From Vibrio tubiashii ATCC 19109 (GTDB lineage Bacteria; Pseudomonadota; Gammaproteobacteria; Enterobacterales; Vibrionaceae): a stretch of 64,000 nt of DNA. Position numbers and translations under genes: made by a program. Every line of letters starts with the position of its first letter. Positions within the stretch are counted from its first letter, which is position 1. The DNA lies in NCBI RefSeq assembly GCF_000772105.1, contig NZ_CP009354.1:1054001-1118000 (forward strand), in the 5' to 3' direction. The notes beneath the pieces were generated by a model that was given only the letters and a program-made list of their open reading frames with translations, made no database searches and was not told the origin of the DNA. Positions 27,380-36,974 of the stretch are shown piece after piece.

Positions 27380-28687
27380 TTATTTATTACTATTCGTTGC
27401 GGTTTTTAGTTGATTTAATTTGTACAAGTAGGTGTTGAGCAACAGTAATGAACGATCGACTTCTGATTGTTCCATCTGTTTTTCTGCGTACTCAATTCTA
27501 CCGAGCAACGGAAAGAGTGAGTTGCTGTACTTATATGCAGCTACAGTCTCTTTATCTGAGTTCTGATTGGCGACATTAGCGAACACGGTTCTTGCGTGAG
27601 CAAATCGCTTGTGAATGGCTGTGTACTCGTCTTCGAAAATAGAACGACGAGTTTTGAAGCTCTGTCTAAGTTGTTGGATAGAGGAAGAATCTGGATAGAT
27701 CGTTGTCAACTTAGATGTCAGTTCATCGATCGTATCTATATGGCTGACTTTTACTGGATCTAAATACCAATCCTGCATTAGAGAACTTAGGCGATCCACC
27801 GTAGGTTTCCTTAAAGACGGCGTGTGGGCTTTGTTTTCAGACATCAATGAATCCGCAACTTCGGAAAGCTCTGTTAACGAGGCCTGTTCAATCTGTCGCT
27901 TAAGTGATTCGAATTCTTGCTGTTTGTGGATAAAATGGGCGGCCAACGCGGCAACAATTAGACCTATTAGTGCGTAAAGAACGATAGGGTTCGATTTGGT
28001 GGAAGTGGGCTCAACCTTTTGTTTCTCTTTGGTTGGCTTGCCCGAGACTGTCGGGGCGATATCGACTTTAATCGCAGGTGCCGGAGCTTGGGGGCGAACA
28101 GGAGACGGTGCCGTTGAAAGCTCGATAGCTTTACGTGCCTGCTGGGCTTCCTTAAACTCCTCGATCCATTGGTTTAATATGCGACGAATGCGACCAAACG
28201 AAGGGGCTTTAATTCCGTAATGAAGACGGAGTTCTTCTTCAATACGTAAGCATAGTTGGTGTGCTGCCTCGATTAATGGCAACTCCTCAGGGCGAGGGTT
28301 ATGCTTTTTTATGCGTTTTTCTACGTACTCAACCATCCATTCAATTGCACTCATTCTCGCATTAGATTTTGAGTGCTCTGGGTATGCTGAATACCAATAC
28401 ACGATACACAGATCTAGCAAGGAATTGAGGCCTTCAACTAAACCTTTCAACCCTTCATTGTGAGTGGAGGCGACAGTGAAATAGCAGCTGCAACGAAAGT
28501 CCTTACCATGGGAGGTGAGGATTTTCTTCGACAATGCCTGAACACTTTTCCACGACACTCGCCCTGTTACTTTATTCAAGTTGTTTATTTGACGCTTGAT
28601 CTCATCAAAGTCATCCAAGCCATTTGGGTTTAAGCCGCTTGGATTACTTTCATCGATTGGCCTTCTGGCGAAGTCGCTGAAAAACAT
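27380..28687 (-). CDS. vasL: Membrane-anchored TssA-like protein (VasL/TagA type)
   Basis: This 435-residue protein has an ImpA_N-type domain at ~25-130, a Pro/Ala-rich linker at ~195-235, a membrane helix (IVLYALIGLIVAALAAHFI, ~238-256) and a helical C-terminal domain. VasL/TagA-type TssA proteins sit at the far membrane and arrest or stabilise the extended sheath, whereas the long TssA at 16618 primes it. I choose the ATG at 28687, with GGTAAG upstream, over the TTG 12 bases before it. It heads the tssM-regulator operon. Confidence 0.88.
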   Translation of the reverse strand: MFFSDFARRPIDESNPSGLNPNGLDDFDEIKRQINNLNKVTGRVSWKSVQALSKKILTSHGKDFRCSCYFTVASTHNEGLKGLVEGLNSLLDLCIVYWYSAYPEHSKSNARMSAIEWMVEYVEKRIKKHNPRPEELPLIEAAHQLCLRIEEELRLHYGIKAPSFGRIRRILNQWIEEFKEAQQARKAIELSTAPSPVRPQAPAPAIKVDIAPTVSGKPTKEKQKVEPTSTKSNPIVLYALIGLIVAALAAHFIHKQQEFESLKRQIEQASLTELSEVADSLMSENKAHTPSLRKPTVDRLSSLMQDWYLDPVKVSHIDTIDELTSKLTTIYPDSSSIQQLRQSFKTRRSIFEDEYTAIHKRFAHARTVFANVANQNSDKETVAAYKYSNSLFPLLGRIEYAEKQMEQSEVDRSLLLLNTYLYKLNQLKTATNSNK

Positions 28688-28715
28688 ATTTCTTACCAAC
28701 TGTTTATTAATTACT

Positions 28716-28731
28716 CACACGTTAGCGTGTG
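28716..28731. promoter_or_regulatory. Perfect palindrome upstream of the vasL start
   Basis: CACACG and CGTGTG flank a TTAG spacer about 30 bases before the leftward start codon. It could be an operator or a 5' leader hairpin. Nothing else supports a function. Confidence 0.35.
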
Positions 28732-29026
28732 GTATAAATTTTGTTATTAAGGTTTGTTTATTTTTATTAAGGATTACTTTGTGGAGGATTTTATAGTTAA
28801 AAGAAAGAAATTGAACAATAACTAATAATAAAAAACATATAATTTAACTTAATGTGAGTTGAGTTCACGTTTTGCTGCGTTATCTTGAGCTATCTGACAT
28901 TAAGAATAGTGCGGTCACTCGCATAAAATCAGTATTTTTGTGTGAATAATGGGCTGAAAATCATTGACACAGCTTATTAATGATGGATGTTCTGGAACCA
29001 ATGTATCATCTTTATATTTATGAACC

Positions 29027-29052
29027 GCTTATTTAGCGACTACTAAATAAGC
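29027..29052. promoter_or_regulatory. Perfect 10-base dyad with 6-base spacer in the divergent region
   Basis: GCTTATTTAG and CTAAATAAGC are exact inverted copies separated by CGACTA. It lies between the two divergent T6SS operons and is not followed by a T-tract. A protein-binding operator is more likely than a terminator; the AsnC-type regulator of this cluster is one candidate ligand. Confidence 0.5.
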
Positions 29053-29326
29053 AAAGTTAATTAGTGTCTGTATGTATTTTAATCAGTTTTAAACGATGTA
29101 TATGTAATCAATTGTATTGACCATTTTGTTAATTAATAGTCGTTTCTAGTGATTTATCAGCCGGAGACTTAACCCGACTTTGTGCAATTTATAATAGTTA
29201 ATATGTTTTTATTAATAGTCGAATTGTCTTATTTGATGGAGGGATTTTTTAGCTTATTGAAAAAGAGATTATTATTGATATCTTTCGCCTCTACTTTTAA
29301 TCGTCGGTTTTTCTTAGAGGGACGAA

Positions 29327-29929
29327 ATGCTAAAACCAAGTCAAGTCGGGCTAATCTCAGCCTTGTGTCTATTCTCAACCTTTGCTCTAGCCAAAGGTGA
29401 GCGTTACGGTGCTTCGGTCAACATGATCAACATCGACAGCATCAATTATAAGCAGGGCGCTAGTGGTAAACAGGATTCGCTTCGTTACGGTATCGTGCAT
29501 ACTCGACCGATTGACGAGAACAACAACCGTTGGCGCTGGTGGCTTGGTCTAAACTACTTGTCTGAAGATATTAAAGCGCCAGCAAATGGTGTGTACCAAG
29601 AAACAACTAACTTCGAGTTGCGTGTTGTTCCTCAATACGCGCTTGAGACTTGGTCTGTATTCACTCCTTATCTTGGCGCGGGCTTGTCACTTGGCTACTC
29701 CCAATACTCCAATCGTTGGAAGGTAGACAGCGAAGGCTTCAGATACGGTTCTCAACTAGAGGATATCGATCAGTTTGAAGTGGGCGCAGTCGCGACAATT
29801 GGTACTGTAATCAAATTGGGCAGCAATCCTGACGCACATATCCAAATAATCCCCCAGGCTTCCTATATCCTTCCTGTCGTAAATGATGGAATTGGTGGCG
29901 TTGAACTTTCTGTATCACTGCTATTTTAA
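29327..29929 (+). CDS. Outer-membrane beta-barrel protein of the T6SS cluster
   Basis: The 200-residue protein has a signal peptide (cut after FALA, ~23) and then alternating amphipathic strands rich in Tyr, Trp and Gly. It ends in SVSLLF, the aromatic C terminus of outer-membrane barrels. About eight strands fit an OmpW/OmpA-like small barrel. AGAGGGAC precedes the ATG. It heads the tagH-tssJ-tssK-tssL operon, so a role with the TssJLM complex is possible, but I know no proven function. Confidence 0.75.
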   Translation: MLKPSQVGLISALCLFSTFALAKGERYGASVNMINIDSINYKQGASGKQDSLRYGIVHTRPIDENNNRWRWWLGLNYLSEDIKAPANGVYQETTNFELRVVPQYALETWSVFTPYLGAGLSLGYSQYSNRWKVDSEGFRYGSQLEDIDQFEVGAVATIGTVIKLGSNPDAHIQIIPQASYILPVVNDGIGGVELSVSLLF

Positions 29930-29938
29930 AGGTTAGCA

Positions 29939-31420
29939 ATGCGCTTACATCAGCTTGTTCTATTCATTTCTAAATGTCCGGAGGAGTACACCGGTGCCAA
30001 GCATATTGAGATGCCAGAAAGTGGTGGTTCAATTGGTAGGGCAGCGGGGTGTACCGTCTCTCTCTCGGACCATAATCGATTCATATCAGGCACTCATTGT
30101 TTAGTGAGTATTTACGGTGATACGCATTACATTAGTGACGTAAGTACTAATGGCACCATGGTAAACGGCAATAAGATATTGAAGAATCAGCCCGTTTCAA
30201 TATGCGATGGTGATGTTATTACACTTGGCCAGTATGAAATCGGTGTTTCTCTTGAACTTGTAACCAGCAATCAAGATATTGCAGCTGATATTGCACCTGA
30301 GAGAGTGTCGAGTGATCCACTGCTCAATCTTGGTGAGGCGATGGTCGAAGAAGAAGACCAAAGCGGTGTATTAGAAGATCTGTTTATGGAAACCAAACAG
30401 ACCGAAGTGGACAGCCATGATCCCGTTGCGCACCTCAATTTTTCAATGCATCGTGATGATGACTATCTTATTCGAGATGTTGAGCAACCTGAACACGCTC
30501 AACCCGCTTCAATAGAAAGTACGCGTCAAATCGCCGATGATAGCTTGAGTATCCATTCTGAGTTTGATCTGCCAAATCTAATTCCAGAAGATTGGATGGG
30601 TATCGAAAGAGCAAGTCAACCGACTAGAGATGAGTCGGAAAATGCTTCTACCCCAGTATTAGACACATCAAAAGAACCTGCGAAATCGCCTGCCGTACAG
30701 TCAGAACCAACACCGAATATGAAGGTGAGCCCCGTAGGTACTGGTGGTTCTGCTGCGACTAGCGAAGTATTAGGGCAAAAATGGGAAGAAGTCACTCAAC
30801 CTTTTACTCCATCATCACACCAAACAGAGCAACCAGACTCCTCCATCGACGAGCCGAAGGTCGATCTAATTACCAGTGAAGCGACGTCGACTCCAAATGT
30901 TGTTCAAACTAACGATATCAGCCAAGCATTTTATGAAGGCTTGGGGATTAGTAATTCAGATTTAACCCGAAACGATGCAGCATTATTTAGACAGATGGGA
31001 ACATGTCTACGTCTGTGTATGGATAATCTACAGAAAGAATTACAAGAAGTAGAAGCGTTAAAAGATGAGCCGAATGCAAATGAATCAGCAACCAATTTAG
31101 CGGAGTTGATGCTGACATTGAATAGTCAGAATTTGCTATCGCCAAATGAACTGATCGAACAAATGCTCGATGAACTTAACGACCATCAAGTATTGTTCAA
31201 TCGAGCCCTCGGCGAGCTCCTAATTGAGCAATCGAAGTTAAATGATCCAGAAATGTTTGCCCATGAACTAACAAAAGGATCCTTGTTCACCACAAAGTCA
31301 AAGCTATGGGAACAATATCTAGACTTCTACTCAAACAATCGTCGTCAGTTCAACGAAGGCTCATTGAGCGGCATGATTAAGAAAAATTACAACAAAGCGT
31401 TAAAGGGAAACCATGCGTAG
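29939..31420 (+). CDS. tagH: FHA-domain T6SS protein TagH
   Basis: This 493-residue protein has an N-terminal FHA domain (~10-105) with the phosphothreonine-binding set GR (33-34), S-x-x-H (50-53) and NG (71-72). A long acidic, Ser/Thr/Pro-rich linker (~120-320) leads to a helical C-terminal domain typical of TagH/ImpI proteins (~330-490). FHA proteins of T6SSs are substrates of PpkA kinases and promote assembly. The kinase is encoded at 14624. It overlaps tssJ by eight bases. Confidence 0.92.
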   Translation: MRLHQLVLFISKCPEEYTGAKHIEMPESGGSIGRAAGCTVSLSDHNRFISGTHCLVSIYGDTHYISDVSTNGTMVNGNKILKNQPVSICDGDVITLGQYEIGVSLELVTSNQDIAADIAPERVSSDPLLNLGEAMVEEEDQSGVLEDLFMETKQTEVDSHDPVAHLNFSMHRDDDYLIRDVEQPEHAQPASIESTRQIADDSLSIHSEFDLPNLIPEDWMGIERASQPTRDESENASTPVLDTSKEPAKSPAVQSEPTPNMKVSPVGTGGSAATSEVLGQKWEEVTQPFTPSSHQTEQPDSSIDEPKVDLITSEATSTPNVVQTNDISQAFYEGLGISNSDLTRNDAALFRQMGTCLRLCMDNLQKELQEVEALKDEPNANESATNLAELMLTLNSQNLLSPNELIEQMLDELNDHQVLFNRALGELLIEQSKLNDPEMFAHELTKGSLFTTKSKLWEQYLDFYSNNRRQFNEGSLSGMIKKNYNKALKGNHA

Positions 31421-31916
31421 ATTCATCATCTTAATAGGGTTTTCCCTACTAATGTCAGGGTGCTCGATGTGGGACCAGTTTAAAGAGTCGTCAGGAATTA
31501 CCCCTGAAACGTCATCAATTGAATTAGTGATTGAGGCATCACCGGTACTAAACGTGCGTGAGGGTGGGCAGTCTTCTCCGGTTATATTGCGCATTCATGA
31601 ACTCACTTCCCCGGTACTTTTTCGAAGCTTAGACTTCTTCGCATTGTTTGAAAACGATAAATCTTCACTGGGTGATGAGTACATTAAACGCTACGAATAC
31701 CAAATCCAGCCGGGTGACAAAATTCATGAAATGTTGGTGCTGACGCCTGAAACAAGAGCCTTGGGTTTTTCGGTCGCTTTTCGTGATATTGACGGTTCTT
31801 CATGGCGTAAAGTTGAGATCATTGAAGAGAAGAGTGAGTACTTTTTAAACCTCAATATTGAAGGCAGCGAGTTAACGTCAAATAACACTCGTGGCATAGA
31901 ACAAGTTTACTTTTAA
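31413..31916 (+). CDS. tssJ: TssJ outer-membrane lipoprotein
   Basis: The 167-residue protein starts with a lipoprotein signal (MRRFIILIGFSLLMSGC, lipid on Cys17). A beta-sandwich with the TssJ pattern follows (IELVIEASPVLNVREGGQSS, then ILRIHELTSPVLF). TssJ anchors the TssM periplasmic domain at the outer membrane. The start lies inside the end of tagH and tssK follows 11 bases later. Confidence 0.95.
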   Translation: MRRFIILIGFSLLMSGCSMWDQFKESSGITPETSSIELVIEASPVLNVREGGQSSPVILRIHELTSPVLFRSLDFFALFENDKSSLGDEYIKRYEYQIQPGDKIHEMLVLTPETRALGFSVAFRDIDGSSWRKVEIIEEKSEYFLNLNIEGSELTSNNTRGIEQVYF

Positions 31917-31927
31917 GGGATAGAACC

Positions 31928-33253
31928 ATGTCTTTATACAACCCAGTTGTTTGGCAAGATGGAATGTTCATGAAGCCGCAACACTTTCAACAGCTCGATC
32001 GTTCGCAAAGTAAACTGTCTAGTATGCTGAGTTCTGTTGCCTCGCCACTTCATTGGGGGATCAAACGACTAGAAATTAACTCGCAATTGTTGGCGTTAGG
32101 CAAAATCGGGATTACTCGTGCTGAGGGAATACTGCAAGACAGAACGCCTTTCGATCTCCCTTTGTTAGCGGAATTGCCAGAAGTGAAAGATGTTGATCCT
32201 TCGATCGCGGACAAAGTCGTTTATCTTTGTTGCCCTCTACCCTCTGAGCGCTCAGAGATTTTTGGATCCGAAAAGGACGATGCACGTTACACCATTGAAT
32301 CTCAAGAAGCGGTGGATGCGTGCTATGACTCCGAAGACATGGCGAGTATCGCCGTGGGCAAACTGAACTTCCGTTTGATGTACGATCACGAAGATAAAAG
32401 TGCTTATACTTCGATTCCGATCTTAAAAATTTCAGAAGTTAAACCTGATGGTAGTGTGATTCTTGACGAAACCTTTATTCCTACCTGTATTGATATCCAT
32501 GCCTCTGCCGTTCTTAGCAAATTTGCCACTGAATTTGCTTCAATGCTCAAACACAGAGCAGAGTCTATCGTAGAAAGACTTGGTGTGGTGGATCAGCAAG
32601 GAGTGTCTTCGGTATCGGATTTTATGCTTTTGCAGGCACTTAACCGATACGAACCACTATTTTGGCATTACGAAAGCAGTGAAGGGATCCATCCAGAATC
32701 TTTGTATCGCACCCTACTTCAAGCAGAAGGTGAGCTCTCTACGTTATGCTCTGCGTCGAGACGCCCGATTGAATTTACTAAATATAATCATGGTGATTTA
32801 ACTAGCTGTCTTTCACGTACCTTAGACAGTGCGAAAATGACCTTGAGTGTGATGTCTGAACAGCGGGCGATGCCACTGACCCTGAAAGATCAGAACTATG
32901 GAATCAGAACAGCTGCAATTCCTGATAGCAAGCTGATTGACACTACGACCTTTATTCTTGCGGTGAAAGCTGACGTAACACTCGATGTATTGCATACCCA
33001 GTTCGTCAGTCAGACTAAGATTGGCTCAATTGACAACATCCGCGATCTGATCAACTTGCAGTTGCCAGGTATTGAAATTAAACCAATGCCAGTTGTGCCT
33101 CGTGCCTTGCCTTACCACGCAGGTTACACCTATTTTGAACTCGATAAGAGCGGTGAAGAGTGGGCTGCATTGAAAAACACCGCAGCAATTGCAGTTCATG
33201 TTGCTGGTGATTTTGCTAACTTATCGTTGCAACTATGGGCCGTTCGTCTATGA
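31928..33253 (+). CDS. tssK: TssK baseplate-to-membrane connector
   Basis: The 441-residue protein is a TssK (VasE/ImpJ) member. It opens with VVWQDGMFMKPQHFQQLDR, the hallmark of the family, and ends in the C-terminal domain that contacts TssL and TssM. It links the TssFGE wedges to the membrane complex. The stop overlaps the tssL start by four bases (ATGA). Confidence 0.97.
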   Translation: MSLYNPVVWQDGMFMKPQHFQQLDRSQSKLSSMLSSVASPLHWGIKRLEINSQLLALGKIGITRAEGILQDRTPFDLPLLAELPEVKDVDPSIADKVVYLCCPLPSERSEIFGSEKDDARYTIESQEAVDACYDSEDMASIAVGKLNFRLMYDHEDKSAYTSIPILKISEVKPDGSVILDETFIPTCIDIHASAVLSKFATEFASMLKHRAESIVERLGVVDQQGVSSVSDFMLLQALNRYEPLFWHYESSEGIHPESLYRTLLQAEGELSTLCSASRRPIEFTKYNHGDLTSCLSRTLDSAKMTLSVMSEQRAMPLTLKDQNYGIRTAAIPDSKLIDTTTFILAVKADVTLDVLHTQFVSQTKIGSIDNIRDLINLQLPGIEIKPMPVVPRALPYHAGYTYFELDKSGEEWAALKNTAAIAVHVAGDFANLSLQLWAVRL

Positions 33254-34050
33254 GTTATGCTGAAACCGATTTAACGGTAGTACTGTTCCAGCCGGAACCA
33301 GGTAAACCGATGGAGGTGATGCCACCTCCAGACTTATCGCGCAATATAGCGGTACAAGATCTTAATATCGAAACAATGGGAATCAACCCATTAGTTGACC
33401 AGTTCTCTTGGCTTATCGCCACTTTGTCTTGCATGTCTTCCATTCCATGGTTAGATGACCCAATGCCATTTCGCGAAGAAGTCGCCCGTGAGATACGTAA
33501 AGGTGAACGCAAGCTCAACGAGATGGAGCTTGACCGAGCTTCAATATTAGTTATTCGCTACTGTTTATGCGCGGCTATTGATGAATCGGTATGCCGACAG
33601 GAGTGGGGGGCGAATAGCCATTGGAGCCAGAACAGTCTTTTGTCTGAGTTTCACAATGAGACATCAGGAGGCGACAAGTTCTTCATCATTCTTGAAAGAT
33701 TGAAAGCAGACCCACGAAAGTATCGCCATGTCATAGAGTTCCTTTACCTTCTACTGCAACTTGGTTTCCAAGGCAAATATGGCCGAGAAGAGCGCGGAAA
33801 CGAGAAACTGACAGAGATAGGCAATACTATCTATCGCCTTGTGCGTGATGACCGCTTAGCAGAACAAGAAAAAGTCACACTGGTTAACCTAAAAGCCAAG
33901 TATTTAAAAAAACCACTTAAAAAGGTGATTTCTCCTAAGTTAATTTTGGGTTTTAGTGCGCTTACCTTCGCCGTTATGTACGCAGCAACCTACATTGTTA
34001 TCGACATGAAATTCCAGAAATTACTGGAAGTGTATCAGCAGAGTATGTGA
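33250..34050 (+). CDS. tssL: TssL inner-membrane protein (DotU-like)
   Basis: The 266-residue protein has the cytoplasmic DotU domain (LVDQFSWLIATLSCM, then YCLCAAIDESVCRQEWG and GFQGKYG) and one C-terminal membrane helix (LILGFSALTFAVMYAATYIV). It has no peptidoglycan-binding extension, so that function would have to come from another protein. I use the ATG at 33250 that overlaps the tssK stop, not the in-frame ATG 15 bases earlier. It is the last structural gene of the cluster. Confidence 0.95.
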   Translation: MSYAETDLTVVLFQPEPGKPMEVMPPPDLSRNIAVQDLNIETMGINPLVDQFSWLIATLSCMSSIPWLDDPMPFREEVAREIRKGERKLNEMELDRASILVIRYCLCAAIDESVCRQEWGANSHWSQNSLLSEFHNETSGGDKFFIILERLKADPRKYRHVIEFLYLLLQLGFQGKYGREERGNEKLTEIGNTIYRLVRDDRLAEQEKVTLVNLKAKYLKKPLKKVISPKLILGFSALTFAVMYAATYIVIDMKFQKLLEVYQQSM

Positions 34051-34191
34051 TTCAAAGTGGGATCTTCTGCCAGATTTTTAAGTTAGCGTGATTTTTAAGG
34101 TCAGTTCCGTGGAAATCACTAGGTATTTAGAGAGATTGCAATATGCGATCTCTTTTATTATTCACTCATTACATATTCATATGGATTGGTT

Positions 34192-36966
34192 ATGGGCGTA
34201 ACAGTTTGTGCAAATGGACTCAGTGTGGTTCATAAAGGATCAGGTGGTGAAGCGAATGCCACGCTTCCCGACGTGTGTCTGACGACAGTAGGCAACTCGG
34301 TAGTGCCTATACCGTATGGTAATAATGCTAAGTCTGCTGATTTAGCCGATGGTACTACAACAGTCTCGATGGACGGCGGCAACAGCGTTGCTATCAAAGG
34401 CAGTAAGTTCAGTGCCAGTACGGGTGATGCAGGCGGCGACAAAAAAGGCGTATCTTCAGGAACAATAGAAGCAGAAGCCGAATTTATCTCCGCTTCGCCG
34501 ACTGTGAAGTTTGAAGGTAAGGGCGTGTGCCGCCTTTCCGATCAAATGACCATGAATAAAGCCAACACCATGTGTTTAGGTGGCGCCCAGAATCCATCTG
34601 TGACTGTGACGGAAGAAGCTGAAGGGACTTATACGGTTGATATTGAATGTCGTTATCCTGATGGTGTGCTTCTTAAGAACGCAGACTTTGACATTACCGA
34701 CGTCTCCGGCGGTGTGCTTTCTTCCGGTCATATTGATGATTCTGGTAAAAGTATTGCGTCAGGCTTAAAACCTGGTCAAATCAAAATTCTTGCCAAAGAA
34801 AGTACGGATGATTTTATCACGACACCTGTTCGCATCACTAACCCTCACTATCTGCCAGATTACAATGATTATGACTTTTTTGATAGGTCTGCTCAGGGGC
34901 AGCAAACTTTCTGGCACCCAAACCGCATCGCCCCTCCAGTAGAAGGTTGGGGGACCATGGGCTCCAGTCTCACTGCTGACCGATATTTCGCTGATATTGT
35001 GAAAGAGGAAACGAAAGCTCATTTTGAATTTAGGCACCCTGACTTTCAGTTCAGCGTATTGGCAGAGTCTCTAATCGCGGGGATTGATAGCCTCTCTGAT
35101 GCCAGCTTTGACAGTGTACTGGTGAATGGCTTACCAATAGTGATGGAAGAAGGGGAAATACTGTCCGTCTTATTTCGTTTACCCAAGCATGAAACAGCAG
35201 ACCGTATGCTGGCTTACATGCGCGCTCGAGGTAAAGGTAATCCTCAGACTTTCATCAATAATTATCCTTGGGACAAAGCTAAGAAAAGCCTCAATTCAGA
35301 GATTGAAGGGTTGTTAAGCAAGATAAAAGGGCGTATTGAGTCTCTAAGATCTGAAGCTAGTCGGTTGAATTACGTTTACTTGTCTTCTGACATCTATAAA
35401 AAGCATGTAAGTACCATTGATACTTATGCTAAAAAACTGCCCGATAATCTCAGTCAAGCTTTCAAGCGTATGGAGAAGAAAGCGAACCAACTCATGAGTG
35501 ATGTATCGGGTGTCTCGGTCATTCAAGCGCCTAATCATGTTTACTCTGCGGAAGCAGGGACTATTGAAGTTGTGGTTAATGCGATACAGAAAATAGATTT
35601 AGAGGAGCAGAAATGGGTCAAAGTCCGTGCAATATACTCCGATCGTTGGCAGACACCTATATATGCTCAAAACCTCAAAATAACTGCTAACTCAGTGGTG
35701 CATGAAGAGAACGCATCACTCAATGCTCTACCCTTGAATAGCACAGAATCTGAAACCATAGACTTGGCTGTCGAAACAAATCAAGTTGAAGGTGGTGTAG
35801 CGGTATTTGACACATTAAAACCTAACACAGATATGGTAACCGTAGAGTTCGTTGGCGAACCAGGTATTGAGGAGCAAATCGTCAATATCCAAGACAGCGT
35901 TGAGGCAACACTTGATGGTACATACAACGCACTTATTGAGGACATGAAAGGGTTCCAACAACAATGGGATGAAGAGGGTTACTGGACTTTAGGCGATGGT
36001 GTGATTGACGGTGCTCAAGCTTGGGGTGCTGATATTGTTGATATGTTGTCTCCTAGTTTTTGGGGAGACGCTGCGGACACTATCTCAGATTTATCTTCTT
36101 CTGCTGTAGATAAATTGGCGATTTATTCAGTCGATAAGTTCAACTCGATCACCAAGGCAATGCTTAACGAGAAGGGGCAACTGAAAAATCCAACTTGGGT
36201 ATTGGAAACATTAGGAAGAGAGTTTGATTCATTCCAAGACAGTGTTTTTGAGTCTGTCGATGAAGCAATTGAAGATGTAAGTAAGCTGTACGCGGAAAGT
36301 CAAGATGTGGTGCGAAAGCTAGAGTGTATTGCTAAGCATCGGCAGACGATTCTAGAATTGCCACAGAAAATCTCTAATGGTGATGTCGATGCGGTTGAAA
36401 CCTTTGTTGACACAGTGTTGATGGAGCTTGACCCTGATTGGGCACAGGAAATAAAGGGCCACGAACAGTTCCCTAACGCAATGGCAATCATAGAAGACCA
36501 CGATACGATTCTGACTTATGTGACTTATCTGTCTTTAATGCTTGAGGCTATTCCACCTAACTTCTATTTCTACTACGGCGGTAAAGCGGGTACATATTTG
36601 ATCCTTGAACTGATTCTTACCGTTGTGCTGGCTATTTGTACGTTAGGCACAGGAGCAGCGGCTCGTATTGCGACGCTAGTAGCACGTTTTGCGGGAGGTG
36701 CTAAGAAGGTCAAGGGAATAAGAAATGCGGCTAAAGCTCTGGATTCATTTATTAAGGCTGTGGAAAGCTTGATTGATGTTCTGTCTGATTATCAGGAGCT
36801 AGCGGAAAAACTGGTCAAACGCCCACTTGGGAAATTTAAAGGCAAGCCTGTTACAACCATGACTGCGAAAAAGAAAGCGGTTAAACGAGATGCAAGCTGT
36901 AGGCTTTGTCATTCCAACCAACATAAAACGCCTCGTTATAAACGGGGTGAGTTAGAGTATATATAG
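34192..36966 (+). CDS. PAAR-tip effector carrier (DUF4150), separated from its toxin domain
   Basis: The 924-residue protein begins with a DUF4150 PAAR-like domain (~1-135: VTVCANGLSVVHKGSGG, LPDVCLTT, GVCRLSDQMTMNKANTMC). A beta domain (~145-200) and a long helical middle follow. A hydrophobic segment at ~790-835 (YLILELILTVVLAICTLGTG and an Ala/Arg-rich follow-on) is typical of the membrane-translocation part of PAAR and Rhs toxins. The end, CRLCHSNQH, is a Cys pair of the type seen just before toxin domains. The frame stops at a TATATATAG tract, and the next gene, in another frame, encodes an AHH-like nuclease domain. In V. parahaemolyticus T6SS1 the comparable gene (VP1415) encodes both parts in one protein. 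I choose ATG 34192 with GGA six bases upstream over the TTG at 34186. Confidence 0.9.
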   Translation: MGVTVCANGLSVVHKGSGGEANATLPDVCLTTVGNSVVPIPYGNNAKSADLADGTTTVSMDGGNSVAIKGSKFSASTGDAGGDKKGVSSGTIEAEAEFISASPTVKFEGKGVCRLSDQMTMNKANTMCLGGAQNPSVTVTEEAEGTYTVDIECRYPDGVLLKNADFDITDVSGGVLSSGHIDDSGKSIASGLKPGQIKILAKESTDDFITTPVRITNPHYLPDYNDYDFFDRSAQGQQTFWHPNRIAPPVEGWGTMGSSLTADRYFADIVKEETKAHFEFRHPDFQFSVLAESLIAGIDSLSDASFDSVLVNGLPIVMEEGEILSVLFRLPKHETADRMLAYMRARGKGNPQTFINNYPWDKAKKSLNSEIEGLLSKIKGRIESLRSEASRLNYVYLSSDIYKKHVSTIDTYAKKLPDNLSQAFKRMEKKANQLMSDVSGVSVIQAPNHVYSAEAGTIEVVVNAIQKIDLEEQKWVKVRAIYSDRWQTPIYAQNLKITANSVVHEENASLNALPLNSTESETIDLAVETNQVEGGVAVFDTLKPNTDMVTVEFVGEPGIEEQIVNIQDSVEATLDGTYNALIEDMKGFQQQWDEEGYWTLGDGVIDGAQAWGADIVDMLSPSFWGDAADTISDLSSSAVDKLAIYSVDKFNSITKAMLNEKGQLKNPTWVLETLGREFDSFQDSVFESVDEAIEDVSKLYAESQDVVRKLECIAKHRQTILELPQKISNGDVDAVETFVDTVLMELDPDWAQEIKGHEQFPNAMAIIEDHDTILTYVTYLSLMLEAIPPNFYFYYGGKAGTYLILELILTVVLAICTLGTGAAARIATLVARFAGGAKKVKGIRNAAKALDSFIKAVESLIDVLSDYQELAEKLVKRPLGKFKGKPVTTMTAKKKAVKRDASCRLCHSNQHKTPRYKRGELEYI
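36958..36965 (+). repeat. (TA)4 tract at the PAAR-toxin junction
   Basis: Four TA units end in the TAG stop of the PAAR gene. With three units the frame would read on as GAG TAT ATA GAG TTC ACT ATG into the downstream toxin frame without a stop. The toxin frame is open from 36951. Confidence 0.8.
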
Positions 36967-36974
36967 AGTTCACT

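Larger units (their letters stand above)
28688..29326. other. AT-rich divergent intergenic region of the T6SS cluster
   Basis: This 639-base stretch separates two divergent T6SS operons. It has no convincing gene, only short open frames without conserved features. It carries two clear dyads (28716-28731 and 29027-29052). I found no sigma-54-type GG-N10-GC element here. Confidence 0.75.

Noticed and set aside
28964..28992. Sigma-70 promoter with TTGACA at 28964
   Set aside because: The -35 is perfect but no acceptable -10 lies 16-18 bases downstream.
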